DNA from: Bacteroides faecalis
Lineage (GTDB): Bacteria > Bacteroidota > Bacteroidia > Bacteroidales > Bacteroidaceae
Assembly (NCBI RefSeq): GCF_003865075.1
Contig: NZ_BHWB01000008.1
Coordinates: forward strand, 62,001 to 126,000
Direction of reading: 5' to 3'
Length of the DNA stretch: 64,000 nt
Shown: piece by piece, positions 44,480 to 53,662 of the stretch
How positions within the stretch are numbered: position 1 is the stretch's first letter
Layout of the letters: each line of letters starts with the position of its first letter
Notes under the pieces: model-generated
Told to the model about the DNA's origin: nothing
Seen by the model: only the letters and a program-made list of their open reading frames with translations
Database searches by the model: none
Program-made: the position numbers and the translations under genes

Positions 44480-45210
44480 TTATTGGGTTATTTCAAAGCT
44501 TTCTCCCCGGTGGGTGATGTTGATGAAACGACACCCGGCTTCTTCGGCAAAATTGTAGAACGCGTTACCACCTTCATAATCTTCGCTGAAGTGCATGGGC
44601 ACAAATATAGTAGTTTTTATTTGTTCGATGAACTGTTTTGCACCTTTCATGTAATTTTTTCCCATTCTACGGTCCACAGGAAATAGTACCAGATCGATAT
44701 TCGGTGCTTTTTCTTTTAAATATTTAACTTCTGCAAGAAAGTCTCCATTAGCCTTTCGTATTTCTTCTTCCGTTGATTCTTCACTCCAATGCCAATTGTT
44801 CAGATCGCCTGCATGGAAAATGCTCCACCCTTGCAAATGAAGCAGGAACGAACTTCCCACATCCGTTGAGCCGAAAGCGTCGATTCGAATCGTATCGTCT
44901 TCGTATGTTTCCCCTTTTGTATATAGATAGCATCTTCGGTTTTTGCACGATGATGTTTTAGGATGTCTTTAGAAAAAATATAGTGGATATCAGGACGCTG
45001 TTCTTTCCAAGTTAGTATTTCACGATTGAAATGGTCGGGATGAAAATGAGTGGACAATACATACAATTTACCTGGTCTTTTAAGCAGGCGGTCATGAACA
45101 ATTCCCCGGTTTCGTTCAGTTTCCGAAGAATCTTTGTAGTAGTCTATAATCACAGTTACGCCTTCGGCTTCGATGGCGAAACCACTATGATAAATATAAT
45201 CCAGTATCAT
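44480..45210 (-). pseudogene. Metallo-beta-lactamase-fold hydrolase, frameshifted
   Basis: Two frames make one protein of about 243 residues. The first (to about 44911) starts MILDYIYHSGFAIEAEG and has the metal motif THFHPDHFN. The second, starting within 44860, continues SFLLHLQGWSIFHAGDLNNW and ends ITHRGESFEITQ, with VPMHFSEDY. Inserting one G in the G4 run (44911-44914 on the plus strand, CCCC) restores GETYEDDTIRIDAFGSTDVG and joins the frames. It resembles UlaG-type/MBL proteins. The shift may be real or an error in the sequence. The longer frame start at 45321 would overlap pdxH, so 45210 is preferred. Confidence 0.8.
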
Positions 45211-45277
45211 ACACTGTTCATTTATAGGTTGCAATATTAAGTATTCTAATTGGAGTAGCCAAAAAAAATCGACGAAA

Positions 45278-45922
45278 TCAGGGAGCAAGCCGACTGATTT
45301 CCCAATTGTCCTTTGACTCAAGAGTATATAGAAAACGATCGTGTAACCGGTTAGGTCTTCCTTGCCAGAATTCTATTCTTGTCGGAGTAACGGCATAACC
45401 TCCCCAATTTTCCGGTCTTTCCACTTCTTTACCTATCCATCGGGCTGCTTCTTTCACGAATGTACGTATCAATTGCATCCGGCTGGCGATAGGTTGGCTT
45501 TGTGGCGATATCCGCGCTCCGATCCGGCTTTTGTAAGGCCGCTGGCGGAAATACTCATCCGATTCTTTCGAAGAAATTTTCGTTGCCTTCCCTTCTATAT
45601 GTACTTGCCTTTCGAGTTCGTGCCAAACGAAGGAGAGGGAGATAAATGGATTATGTGCTAACTGCTTTCCTTTTCGGCTGTCATAATTCGTATAAAAAAT
45701 AAATTTTCCATCACTCAGCCCTTTTAACAATACAGTACGAGTGGATGGTTTGCCATCTGCCGACACTGTACCTATCATAACGGCTGTCGGTTCATTTACT
45801 TTAGCGTCGATTGCTTCTTGCAGCCAACGGTCAAAAAGCAAAAGCGGGTTGCCGGGAAGTTCGCTTTCCCTCAACCCGCCTTTGGTATATTCCTGCCGGA
45901 TTCCGGCTAGACTTATTTTCAT
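45278..45922 (-). CDS. pdxH: Pyridoxamine 5'-phosphate oxidase
   Basis: A 214-residue flavoprotein of usual length. RTVLLKGLSDGKFIFYTNYD, SRKGKQLAHNP and WHELERQVHIEGKATKIS are the FMN and substrate blocks, and the C-terminal ENWGGYAVTPTRIEFWQGRP with RLHDR is the PdxH signature. It oxidises pyridoxamine or pyridoxine phosphate to PLP, using oxygen. It stands in a run of minus-strand genes with pirin upstream. Confidence 0.96.
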   Translation of the reverse strand: MKISLAGIRQEYTKGGLRESELPGNPLLLFDRWLQEAIDAKVNEPTAVMIGTVSADGKPSTRTVLLKGLSDGKFIFYTNYDSRKGKQLAHNPFISLSFVWHELERQVHIEGKATKISSKESDEYFRQRPYKSRIGARISPQSQPIASRMQLIRTFVKEAARWIGKEVERPENWGGYAVTPTRIEFWQGRPNRLHDRFLYTLESKDNWEISRLAP

Positions 45923-45952
45923 AATTGAATAGTTACGATTAACATGATTATT

Positions 45953-46657
45953 CTACATCGGTACTTCGATCAATAAGATATGTGAATCTTTTAAAGTCTC
46001 CAATTCGATACTTTTAGTATCATAAATTCCTATTCCGTCACGACGTTTCAGAACTTCACCCTCTACAACGATTTCTCCTTCAATGAGGAAAATGTAGACT
46101 CCGGCATGACTTTGGTGCATATGATAACCAAGTTTCTTTCCGGCTTCTACTTTACCGATAGAGAACCAAGTATCTTGCAATAACGAAGCAGGAGTACTTC
46201 CGTCAGGCGATACGATAACAGCCAATTCATTGGGACGTTCCAGATCCCGGATACTGAAATCCTGATAAACGGGGCGAGTATTCCGTTCTCTTGGCATAAT
46301 CCATATTTGTAGAAATTCTACAGGTTCTACAGGGCTGGCATTCATTTCGCTATGAAAGATTCCTGTTCCGGCACTCATTACCTGAATGTCTCCAACAGTG
46401 ATAATCCGGCTGTTTTTCTTGCTGTCTCCATGTTGCAAATGTCCTTTTAGCGGGATAGAGACAATTTCCATATTTTTATGAGGATGGGTCTGAAATCCTT
46501 CTCCGGGTGCTACCTTGTCGTCATTCAATACACGAAGCGCACCGAAATTGATGCGGTCGGAATCGAAATATTCATCGAAGCTGAAAGTATGATAACTATC
46601 CAACCAATCATATTTCGAATGTCCTCGCGTTTCTGCTTTATGTATTACTTTTTTCAT
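45953..46657 (-). CDS. Pirin-family protein
   Basis: A 234-residue bicupin. The pirin signature FGALRVLNDDKVAPGEGFQT and HPHKNMEIVSIPLKGHLQHGD carries the metal-binding histidines and Glu, followed by MSAGTGIFHSEMNAS. The C-terminal cupin has GYHMHQSHAGVYIFLIEGEI. Bacterial pirins such as YhhW have quercetinase activity in vitro, but the natural role here is unknown. It lies 30 bases upstream of pdxH in the same direction. Confidence 0.93.
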   Translation of the reverse strand: MKKVIHKAETRGHSKYDWLDSYHTFSFDEYFDSDRINFGALRVLNDDKVAPGEGFQTHPHKNMEIVSIPLKGHLQHGDSKKNSRIITVGDIQVMSAGTGIFHSEMNASPVEPVEFLQIWIMPRERNTRPVYQDFSIRDLERPNELAVIVSPDGSTPASLLQDTWFSIGKVEAGKKLGYHMHQSHAGVYIFLIEGEIVVEGEVLKRRDGIGIYDTKSIELETLKDSHILLIEVPM

Positions 46658-46716
46658 AAATCTCTCCTTTTTTAATGTTTATATGTTTTCAAAACAATAG
46701 GAGAATTAGAAAAGTT

Positions 46717-47718
46717 CTATTTCTTCACTTCATTTAGCAAAGGCTTATGAAGAATAAAATCTTTGATATTTTGTAATGTTGTCATAGCGATGTTCTCCAT
46801 TGCTTCTTTGGTAAAGAAAGCTTGGTGGGAAGTGACAATCACGTTGTTGAATGAAAGCAGACGTGCCAGTACATCGTCGTCGATAATACGGTCGGACTGG
46901 TCTTCATAGAAATATTCGCTTTCTTCTTCATATACATCCAATCCGGCAGAGCCAATCTTCTTGTTTTTTAAACCTTCAATCAGGGCGTTGGTATGAATTA
47001 ACTGTCCACGACCGGTATTAATAATCATTACACCATCTTTCATTTTACTGATAGAATAGTCGTTGATAAGATATTTGGTCTGCTCGGTAAGGGGACAATG
47101 AAGAGAGATTATATCAGAACTATGGTATAATTCATCCAGCGAAGTATATACGATCTGTTCTTCACGAGCAAAGTTATAGTCAGGATAAAGGTCGTAGGCT
47201 AATATGTTCATACCGAATCCTTTTAGAATATGAATCAGGATTTTGGCAATTTTACCCGTACCGATGATACCCGCTGTCTTTCCATGCATATCGAATCCCA
47301 TTAATCCGTGAAGCGAAAAGTTTCCGTCTTTGGTACGCCAGGTGGCACGTGGTATCTTTCGGTTTAATGATAACATGAGGGCGACAGTATATTCCGCTAC
47401 AGCGTAAGGTGAATAAGCCGGTACACGTACAACAGTAATGTTGTTTATCGCTGCCGCATTCAGGTCTACGTTGTTGAATCCGGCACAGCGCAGGGCAATT
47501 AACTTTACTCCGTTAGCTGCCATGATGCGCATTACTTCAGCGTCGGCAACATCATTGACAAAAATACATACGGCATCTACTCCTTGTGTAAGAAGTACAT
47601 TGTTCTTATTCAGATGTCCTTTATAATATCGAAGTTCAAATCCGAACTCTTTATTTTTATTGTTGAAAGAAGCTTCATCGTAGGGTTTTGTTCCGAAGAA
47701 AGCAATTGTATAGGCCAT
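46717..47718 (-). CDS. ldhA: D-lactate dehydrogenase / 2-hydroxyacid dehydrogenase
   Basis: A 333-residue NAD-dependent D-2-hydroxyacid dehydrogenase. The cofactor motif is GIIGTGKIAKI, with Asp in AYDLYPD selecting NAD. The catalytic residues are in NTGRGQLIHTNAL (Arg), DVYEEESEYF (Glu) and VTSHQAFFT (His). FNNVDLNAAAINNI and VPAYSPYAVAEYTVAL are typical of LdhA. It reduces pyruvate to D-lactate in fermentation. It is a single gene, with no obvious partner. Confidence 0.92.
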   Translation of the reverse strand: MAYTIAFFGTKPYDEASFNNKNKEFGFELRYYKGHLNKNNVLLTQGVDAVCIFVNDVADAEVMRIMAANGVKLIALRCAGFNNVDLNAAAINNITVVRVPAYSPYAVAEYTVALMLSLNRKIPRATWRTKDGNFSLHGLMGFDMHGKTAGIIGTGKIAKILIHILKGFGMNILAYDLYPDYNFAREEQIVYTSLDELYHSSDIISLHCPLTEQTKYLINDYSISKMKDGVMIINTGRGQLIHTNALIEGLKNKKIGSAGLDVYEEESEYFYEDQSDRIIDDDVLARLLSFNNVIVTSHQAFFTKEAMENIAMTTLQNIKDFILHKPLLNEVKK

Positions 47719-47889
47719 AATGATCTGTTTTTATTATGAATAATAAACGCTCGGATTAGCTGATTTGTTCATCTTTAAATCTTCTATAAACATGAATCGT
47801 TTCATGAGAAACAGTTTTTGTTTTCAATTAAATTAGCCTATAAAATGAAAATAAGTGCACATATATATTTCCCATGTGCAATATTGTTG

Positions 47890-47897
47890 TACCTTTG
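47890..47897 (+). promoter_or_regulatory. -7 box of the FadL-type gene
   Basis: TACCTTTG, 28 bases before the start at 47926. The matching -33 element is unclear. Confidence 0.55.
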
Positions 47898-47925
47898 CGC
47901 CCAAAATAACTTAAAAAAGATTTAG

Positions 47926-49275
47926 ATGAGAAAAATTTCTTTGGTTAGTATTGTGATGCTAATCGTTTCAATTCCAACTTTTGCCGGGGGTATCCTGACA
48001 AATACAAATCAGCATGTATCTTTTCTTAGAATGTTGGCACGCGGTGCTTCCATTGATATTGATGGTGTTTATTCCAATCCTGCCGGTTTGGCTTTCTTGC
48101 CAAGTGACGGTCTTTATCTATCTTTGAATGGACAGAGTGCTTATCAAACTCGTAATATAGAAACAACATTCCCATTGTTTCCGGAAGCAGGAAACAAACG
48201 TTATTATAAAGGTAAAGCTTCTGCGCCTTTCATCCCTAGCTTTCAGGGTGCATATAAAAAAGGTGACTGGACTGTTTCTGGTAGCTTCGCCGTTGTAGGT
48301 GGTGGTGGAAAGGCTTCTTTCGACAATGGTTTGGGTATGTTCGATTCTATGATTATGGGAAAATTGGCTGCTAGTGATAAGTTACAAACTTTGCAGTCAG
48401 CTCTGGGTGTTGGTGCTGTTTCTGATCTTTATAATCTGAATAGCGCGATGGACGGAAGTCAGTTCATTTATGGGGTACAATTGGGTTTGTCCTATAAGGT
48501 AAACGATTGGTTAGGAGTTTTTGCCGGTGGACGTATGAATTATTTTACTGGTGGTTACGAAGGTTTCCTGACCGCAATCGCAAAAAGTAATATCCCTTCT
48601 ATAGGTGGTGCTGAGTTAGCTGGTATTGCACTTGATTGTGACCAGACTGGTTGGGGCTTGACTCCTATTTTGGGAGCTGACGTAAAACTTGGTAAGTGGA
48701 ATATCGGTTTGAAATATGAATTTATGACGAATCTGAATCTTGAGAATAAGACTAAGAAAGCTGAAGTACGTGAATCAGGAATACCGGTGGCGGATGATAA
48801 GAATCCATTGGTTGACTATAAGGACGGTGTAAATACTCCGAACGATATTCCTGCTTTATTGACAGCTGCTGTTGGATATAACATTCTTCCCTCACTTCGT
48901 GCATCTGTAGAGTATCATCATTTTTTTGATAAAGCTGCCGGTATGGCAAATAACAAACAAGATGCTTTGAAACATGGTACACACGAATTTTTGGTTGGTG
49001 CAGAATGGGATATAACCAAGCAATTGACTATCAGTGGAGGTTTTCAACGTACAGATTATGGTTTGGAGGATGATTTCCAAAGTGATATCAGTTTCTCTTG
49101 TGATTCTTATTCACTTGGTTTCGGTGCTGCAGTCAAAATGACAAAGCACTTGACGTTGAATGTAGCTTACTTTTGGACAAATTATGATGATTATAAAAAA
49201 ATCACTTCAACTGGAAATACGATCTATAGTCGTACCAATAAAGTGTTCGGTCTTGGGGTAGACTATAAATTCTAA
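47926..49275 (+). CDS. OmpP1/FadL-family outer membrane protein
   Basis: A 449-residue beta-barrel with a signal peptide (about 1-20, ending TFAGG). The N-terminal hatch-like block ARGASIDIDGVYSNPAGLAF is the OmpP1/FadL signature. Repeated amphipathic strands end at VFGLGVDYKF, a typical barrel C-terminus with final Phe. FadL-type channels let hydrophobic molecules pass the outer membrane; the substrate here is unknown. It is monocistronic, with a terminator downstream. Confidence 0.9.
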   Translation: MRKISLVSIVMLIVSIPTFAGGILTNTNQHVSFLRMLARGASIDIDGVYSNPAGLAFLPSDGLYLSLNGQSAYQTRNIETTFPLFPEAGNKRYYKGKASAPFIPSFQGAYKKGDWTVSGSFAVVGGGGKASFDNGLGMFDSMIMGKLAASDKLQTLQSALGVGAVSDLYNLNSAMDGSQFIYGVQLGLSYKVNDWLGVFAGGRMNYFTGGYEGFLTAIAKSNIPSIGGAELAGIALDCDQTGWGLTPILGADVKLGKWNIGLKYEFMTNLNLENKTKKAEVRESGIPVADDKNPLVDYKDGVNTPNDIPALLTAAVGYNILPSLRASVEYHHFFDKAAGMANNKQDALKHGTHEFLVGAEWDITKQLTISGGFQRTDYGLEDDFQSDISFSCDSYSLGFGAAVKMTKHLTLNVAYFWTNYDDYKKITSTGNTIYSRTNKVFGLGVDYKF

Positions 49276-49309
49276 TCGATAATTAATTCTTTTATATCTA
49301 TATACTGAA

Positions 49310-49354
49310 AGAAGCTTCATATCTGTAGTGACAGATTGAAGCTTCTCTTTTTTA
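49310..49354. terminator. Hairpin terminator between convergent porin genes
   Basis: AGAAGCTTCATATCTGT (49310-49326) pairs with ACAGATTGAAGCTTCT (49331-49346) around an AGTG loop, with a T-run after. It serves the FadL-type gene and probably the convergent porin gene. Confidence 0.8.
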
Positions 49355-49367
49355 TAGACTATTATAT

Positions 49368-50657
49368 TTAGAAAGAATACTGTACCAAAGCATTCAACCG
49401 GTTAGCGTGACGGGTTGAAGAACTAAAGTCAGTGCGCCATCCTCTCAGATATTCTACACCTACCTGCAAATTACTGCTGACATTCCAGAATGCATTGGCA
49501 ACGAAGTATTGCCCTTTACGATAGGATTCCGGGTTGGAGCTTGGATAATTATGTTCGGAATAAAGTCTGGACAAACTATATGTTCCGGATACAAACACAT
49601 TCGGAGTAATGTTATACTGTAAACCTGCATACCAACCCAACATCGGGAGAACTTGCATCTTACCCTCATTTTCCGGATCCGGAACGATGTCTACATTCAA
49701 GTTACTAAGATCGTTCAGATATGATGCGATTCCTTTACCATAATTAAATTGTCCGTATACTTGCCATTTTTTAGTGATATTGAATGTACTGGAGGCTTGC
49801 AAACCGAACCCGGTACTGGAAAAAGCTTTATCATGTACAGCGCTTGAATAAGTCATGCTACGAACGATAGCTGCCAGTTTGATGTGACCGTTACTATTCC
49901 AGTTGTATTGTGCAGAAGCGGCAAAATCCGGCATTCGTTGCGTACTGATTGAAACATCATTGTTGGTAGTACCATCTACAGAAGGCATTTCTACGGCAAC
50001 ACCTAATTTCCAGTTTTTTATTTTATTGTACATGTAATTCAATTGGGTAGTGCGGTAGAAGGCAGAGCCGTTAGGACCTGCAAAGTCGATCGTAGGAGGT
50101 AAGGCAGAAAGATCCATGAATGTACCATAATTATATCCGATGGTGAATCCGAGGAATTGTGCATAAGCATTTTGCAATTCAAATGTTTTTCCGTCACCAC
50201 GAAAGTTTCCGGCGGTATATATCACAAAATCACCGAGACGTTTGGTATGTCCTACTAACTTTAAGAAGAGGGTGGTAGTACTAATATCCATCTGGAATTG
50301 ATTCTTGGCAAAATTACCACTACCTCTTTGGGGAATCAATGCCGGATAGAAATCCACGTCGTTTACTATACCTCCGAAGTCATATTCAGCAGTAGCACGA
50401 ACATAACCACCGATACCCAGAGCAAATTTTCCTTTTTGGTCGGTCAATAGAAAACGGGGAGCGTTCGGGTCCTGGAAACGGAACTGTTGCCGGTCGTTCA
50501 TGATCCGGATAATTTCATCTCCTGCCTTGTCTCGTGAGACAAACATAATGGAATTTGGCTCCTGATCTTCTATTATTACTTTTTTCTGTGCTTGAGCGCA
50601 CAAGGGGAAAACGCCTACCCCGAGTAGCATCGCTACCATCTTAATGCTTGTTTTCAT
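49368..50657 (-). CDS. DcaP-like porin-type outer membrane protein
   Basis: A 429-residue protein with a signal peptide (about 1-23, ending CAQAQ). A short predicted helical stretch, IMNDRQQFRFQDPNAPRF, precedes a barrel with KFALGIGGYVRATAEYDFGG and NQFQMDISTTTLFLKLVGHT. The C-terminus is ALVQYSF, with the barrel-ending Phe. The overall pattern is that of DcaP-like trimeric porins. It probably allows diffusion of small anionic molecules. It is monocistronic on the minus strand. Confidence 0.85.
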   Translation of the reverse strand: MKTSIKMVAMLLGVGVFPLCAQAQKKVIIEDQEPNSIMFVSRDKAGDEIIRIMNDRQQFRFQDPNAPRFLLTDQKGKFALGIGGYVRATAEYDFGGIVNDVDFYPALIPQRGSGNFAKNQFQMDISTTTLFLKLVGHTKRLGDFVIYTAGNFRGDGKTFELQNAYAQFLGFTIGYNYGTFMDLSALPPTIDFAGPNGSAFYRTTQLNYMYNKIKNWKLGVAVEMPSVDGTTNNDVSISTQRMPDFAASAQYNWNSNGHIKLAAIVRSMTYSSAVHDKAFSSTGFGLQASSTFNITKKWQVYGQFNYGKGIASYLNDLSNLNVDIVPDPENEGKMQVLPMLGWYAGLQYNITPNVFVSGTYSLSRLYSEHNYPSSNPESYRKGQYFVANAFWNVSSNLQVGVEYLRGWRTDFSSSTRHANRLNALVQYSF

Positions 50658-50820
50658 TATCAGTTAAGTTTTAGGTGAATGCCCAAACAACAACTCAAAC
50701 AAGAAATGGTTGAGAGGGGTGAAGGAAAAATTGCCAAACTTATCGGAAGAATTGCTATTTATATTCGTTCTAAAAAAGCAGATCTTTGTAACCTACTAAT
50801 TGGATAAATTGAATACGACG

Positions 50821-51324
50821 ATGGAAAAAAGAGATTTTACACAAGGAATATTAGCGATGGAACCGGATTTGCATCGCTTTGCATACAAATTGACGGCTAA
50901 TCGTGATTCTGCTAATGATTTGGTACAAGACTGTGTGTTGCAGGCGTTAGACAATCATGAGAAATTCACTCATGCTAAGAATCTGAAAGGCTGGATGTAC
51001 ACTATTATGCGGAATATCTTCGTTAACAACTATCGTCGTGCTGCCCGTGAGATGAATATTATCGATGATACTTACTCCATCCATCAACAAAGCTTGATAG
51101 AAGATGAGGATGCCGACCGTTTTGAATCGGCTTATGATATGAAAAAGCTATACTGTGTCATTCATTCTATACCGGAAGATATGAAAGTACCTTTCCAGAT
51201 GTTTGTGGCCGGATTTAAATATAGGGAAATTGCCGAAAAATTAGGTTTGCCGATAGGAACAGTAAAGAGCCGTCTTTTCTTTATACGTAAACGATTGAAA
51301 GAAGAATTGAAAGATTTTTCATGA
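50821..51324 (+). CDS. ECF-type RNA polymerase sigma factor
   Basis: A protein of 167 residues from MEKRDFTQGILAMEPDLHRF; the longer frame starts at a TTG (50800) and is less likely. Region 2 includes ANDLVQDCVLQALDNHEKF and NLKGWMYTIMRNIFVNNYRR, and region 4 includes FKYREIAEKLGLPIGTVKSR, an HTH. No anti-sigma gene is next to it, unlike the ECF gene at 54595. A weak -7 box (GATCTTTG) lies at 50781. A terminator follows the gene. Confidence 0.93.
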   Translation: MEKRDFTQGILAMEPDLHRFAYKLTANRDSANDLVQDCVLQALDNHEKFTHAKNLKGWMYTIMRNIFVNNYRRAAREMNIIDDTYSIHQQSLIEDEDADRFESAYDMKKLYCVIHSIPEDMKVPFQMFVAGFKYREIAEKLGLPIGTVKSRLFFIRKRLKEELKDFS

Positions 51325-51371
51325 TATAACGTATCTCTATGATAATTATGTAGTTTAAGGTCAAAGTGGTG

Positions 51372-51415
51372 AGCCTTCCTGTCAGATTGATGATCAATGA
51401 CGGGGAGGCTTTTTT
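51372..51415 (+). terminator. Terminator after the ECF sigma gene
   Basis: AGCCTTCCTGTCA (51372-51384) pairs with TGACGGGGAGGCT (51398-51410), with a T-run after. It has a few mismatches near the base of the loop. Confidence 0.75.
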
Positions 51416-51550
51416 AACGTTCTTCCGAGATACTGAGTTTATGAAATAAACCTGTTAAATGTCTTACTACTTGTAGTAGAAAAGAATTTGGTTTGAACAA
51501 CTTTTTCCATGAACGGTTGTTAATCAGTAAATCATTAACCGTAGTTCATC

Positions 51551-51919
51551 ATGAAGAAAGAAGATTTAAAAAAAATCGTGTTCCTGTTGTTGGCAGGATT
51601 CTTGTTTGTCTCTTGCCAGTATACTGCAAAAGATTATGTGGCTGATATGAAAGCTTTGACAACGAAGGTTGTTAAAAATGGATCTGACTATACAAAGGAA
51701 GATTGGAAAAAAGTAGCGAGCGAATATCAGGAACTGAATAAAAAGGGAAAACAGGTAATTAAGAATTTGACTCAGGAGCAACAGAAAGAGCTCAAGAAGT
51801 GGAAAGAAGAAATGATGAAAGAAGCATCTAAGTTTGATAGCAAAGAGTTGAAAGAATCATTCAATGATTTGATGGATCAGGCTGGTGATTTTATGAAAGA
51901 TACTTTTAAGAAGGAGTAA
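51551..51919 (+). CDS. Small helical lipoprotein
   Basis: A 122-residue lipoprotein with a signal peptide ending in FLFVSC (Cys at about residue 22). The mature part is highly charged and helical (DYTKEDWKKVASEYQELNKK, QEQQKELKKWKEEMMKEASK), and probably forms a helical bundle or coiled coil. It resembles the short Bacteroides lipoproteins of the DUF6565 type. Function is unknown. It is not clearly cotranscribed with the sigma factor gene. Confidence 0.7.
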   Translation: MKKEDLKKIVFLLLAGFLFVSCQYTAKDYVADMKALTTKVVKNGSDYTKEDWKKVASEYQELNKKGKQVIKNLTQEQQKELKKWKEEMMKEASKFDSKELKESFNDLMDQAGDFMKDTFKKE

Positions 51920-51937
51920 AATAAGAGAATTATTTCT

Positions 51938-51945
51938 TATCTTTG
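51938..51945 (+). promoter_or_regulatory. -7 box of the queuosine transporter gene
   Basis: TATCTTTG just before the leader that holds the likely preQ1 riboswitch. No clear -33 element is seen. Confidence 0.55.
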
Positions 51946-51985
51946 CCGCCCGAAACGAATTTAAAGATGTATGATGCCGTGAATA

Positions 51986-52024
51986 GCGGTCGTGTATTCT
52001 AGAACACCACGTAAAAAACAGGAA
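51986..52024 (+). promoter_or_regulatory. Likely preQ1-I riboswitch
   Basis: P1 would be CGTG (51991-51994) with CACG (52008-52011), the loop TATTCTAGAACAC lies between, and the A-rich tail TAAAAAACAGGAA (52012-52024) follows. UUCU of the loop can pair with AGGA of the tail to form the H-type pseudoknot, and AGGA would also be part of the ribosome binding site. The order stem, loop with UUCUAG, stem, AAAAAAC tail matches the preQ1-I class. The position, two bases before the start of a queuosine precursor transporter and upstream of queC, strongly supports it. Confidence 0.75.
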
Positions 52025-52026
52025 TT

Positions 52027-52707
52027 ATGAAAGAAAAAGTATCTGTACCTTTTATGCTGCTTGGTATTCTCTTCAATGTATGTCTTATAGCAGCTAATCT
52101 TCTTGAAACGAAAGTGATCCAGGTAGGTGGCTTGACGGTTACTGCCGGGTTATTAGTTTTTCCCATTTCTTATATTATTAATGATTGCATCGCCGAAGTC
52201 TGGGGATTCAAGAAGGCACGTCTTATTATTTGGAGTGGTTTTGCCATGAACTTCTTTGTAGTGGCTCTCGGACTGATAGCTGTATCCCTACCTGCTGCAC
52301 CTTTCTGGGAAGGAGAAGAACACTTTAACTTTGTGTTCGGCATGGCACCTCGTATTGTTGTTGCCAGTTTGATTGCTTTCCTTGTCGGTTCGTTTCTCAA
52401 TGCGTATGTGATGAGCAAAATGAAAGTAGCTAGTCAAGGACGTAACTTCTCGGCGCGTGCTATTCTATCAACTATTGTAGGAGAAACTGCTGATTCTCTA
52501 ATCTTCTTTCCGATTGCTTTCGGAGGTATTATTGCCTGGAAAGAGTTGCTTCTGATGATGGGACTTCAGATTGTCCTGAAATCTATGTATGAAGTCATTA
52601 TCCTTCCTGTAACGATTCGGGTAGTCAAACTGATCAAGAAAATAGATGGCAGCGACGTTTACGATACCAATATCTCTTACAACGTATTGAAAGTCAAAGA
52701 TATTTAG
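52027..52707 (+). CDS. Queuosine precursor transporter (YhhQ family)
   Basis: A 226-residue inner-membrane protein with six predicted segments. LIAANLLETKVIQVGGLTVT, PISYIINDCIAEVWGFKKAR and STIVGETADSLIFFPIAFGG are the YhhQ/VUT signatures. It imports preQ0 or preQ1 for queuosine synthesis. A likely preQ1-I riboswitch sits in its leader, and queC is downstream, so the pathway is regulated by its product. The gene is of usual length. Confidence 0.93.
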   Translation: MKEKVSVPFMLLGILFNVCLIAANLLETKVIQVGGLTVTAGLLVFPISYIINDCIAEVWGFKKARLIIWSGFAMNFFVVALGLIAVSLPAAPFWEGEEHFNFVFGMAPRIVVASLIAFLVGSFLNAYVMSKMKVASQGRNFSARAILSTIVGETADSLIFFPIAFGGIIAWKELLLMMGLQIVLKSMYEVIILPVTIRVVKLIKKIDGSDVYDTNISYNVLKVKDI

Positions 52708-52782
52708 CATGAATAGCCATTGTGGTTATTTATGAGTATTAGTATATCATCGCCATAAAATAATAAAGCATTAGTACTCACC

Positions 52783-53442
52783 ATGAACAGAGATCATGTA
52801 TTAGTTGTGTTCAGTGGAGGGCAGGACTCAACCACTTGCCTGTTTTGGGCAAAACGTAATTTCAAGAAAGTATATGCACTGAGCTTTCTATATGGTCAGA
52901 AACACGAAAAAGAAGTGGAGCTGGCACGCGAAATAGCTCGGAAAGCAGAAGTAGAATTCGATGTGATGGATGTCTCCTTTATCGGAAAGTTGGGACATAA
53001 CTCTCTGACAGATTCCACTATGGTAATGGATCAGGAAAAACCTGCGGATAGTGTTCCGAACACATTCGTTCCGGGACGTAACCTGTTCTTTCTGAGCATT
53101 GCAGCAGTCTATGCCCGCGAAAGGGGAATAAACCACATCGTTACCGGAGTTTCCCAGACAGATTTCAGTGGTTATCCTGATTGCCGGGACGCGTTTATCA
53201 AGTCGCTCAATGTTACTTTGAATCTGGCGATGGATGAACAATTCGTGATTCATACTCCGTTGATGTGGATTGATAAAGCGGAAACATGGGCTTTAGCAGA
53301 CCAATTGGGAGTATTGGATGTGATTCGCAAGGAGACATTGACGTGTTATAATGGTATCCCCGGAGACGGTTGCGGGCATTGTCCGGCATGTAAATTGCGT
53401 CAGGAAGGGTTGGAAAAGTATTTAAAAAGTAAGAATGAATAA
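52783..53442 (+). CDS. queC: 7-cyano-7-deazaguanine (preQ0) synthase
   Basis: A 219-residue ATP-dependent enzyme. The PP-loop is SGGQDSTT (11-18), [16 protein letters not shown] and [16 protein letters not shown] are typical QueC blocks, and [19 protein letters not shown] holds the four zinc cysteines. It converts 7-carboxy-7-deazaguanine to preQ0. It lies 75 bases after the YhhQ gene and is probably in the same riboswitch-controlled operon. A 630-base gap with repeats separates it from queF. Confidence 0.96.
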   Translation: MNRDHVLVVFSGGQDSTTCLFWAKRNFKKVYALSFLYGQKHEKEVELAREIARKAEVEFDVMDVSFIGKLGHNSLTDSTMVMDQEKPADSVPNTFVPGRNLFFLSIAAVYARERGINHIVTGVSQTDFSGYPDCRDAFIKSLNVTLNLAMDEQFVIHTPLMWIDKAETWALADQLGVLDVIRKETLTCYNGIPGDGCGHCPACKLRQEGLEKYLKSKNE

Positions 53443-53662
53443 TCTCTCTACATAGAGAGTTAAAACGCATTTTTTATTGTCACTTGTCACTTTTGGAAGC
53501 TAATCTTTTGGATACTAACTGAATAAGAGTGACAATAGGCGGTGACAACAGTTTGTTTCGACAGTTTTATTGTCACTTCTATTGTCACTTTATTGTCATC
53601 GAAACGAGGATAATCTCTGTTTTTCCGTTGATGTATTGTCCGGAATCTATAGATACAAATTA

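Noticed and set aside
45211..45321. Longer N-terminus of the MBL-fold protein
   Set aside because: It would overlap the end of pdxH and adds residues without family similarity before the typical MILDYIYHSG start.
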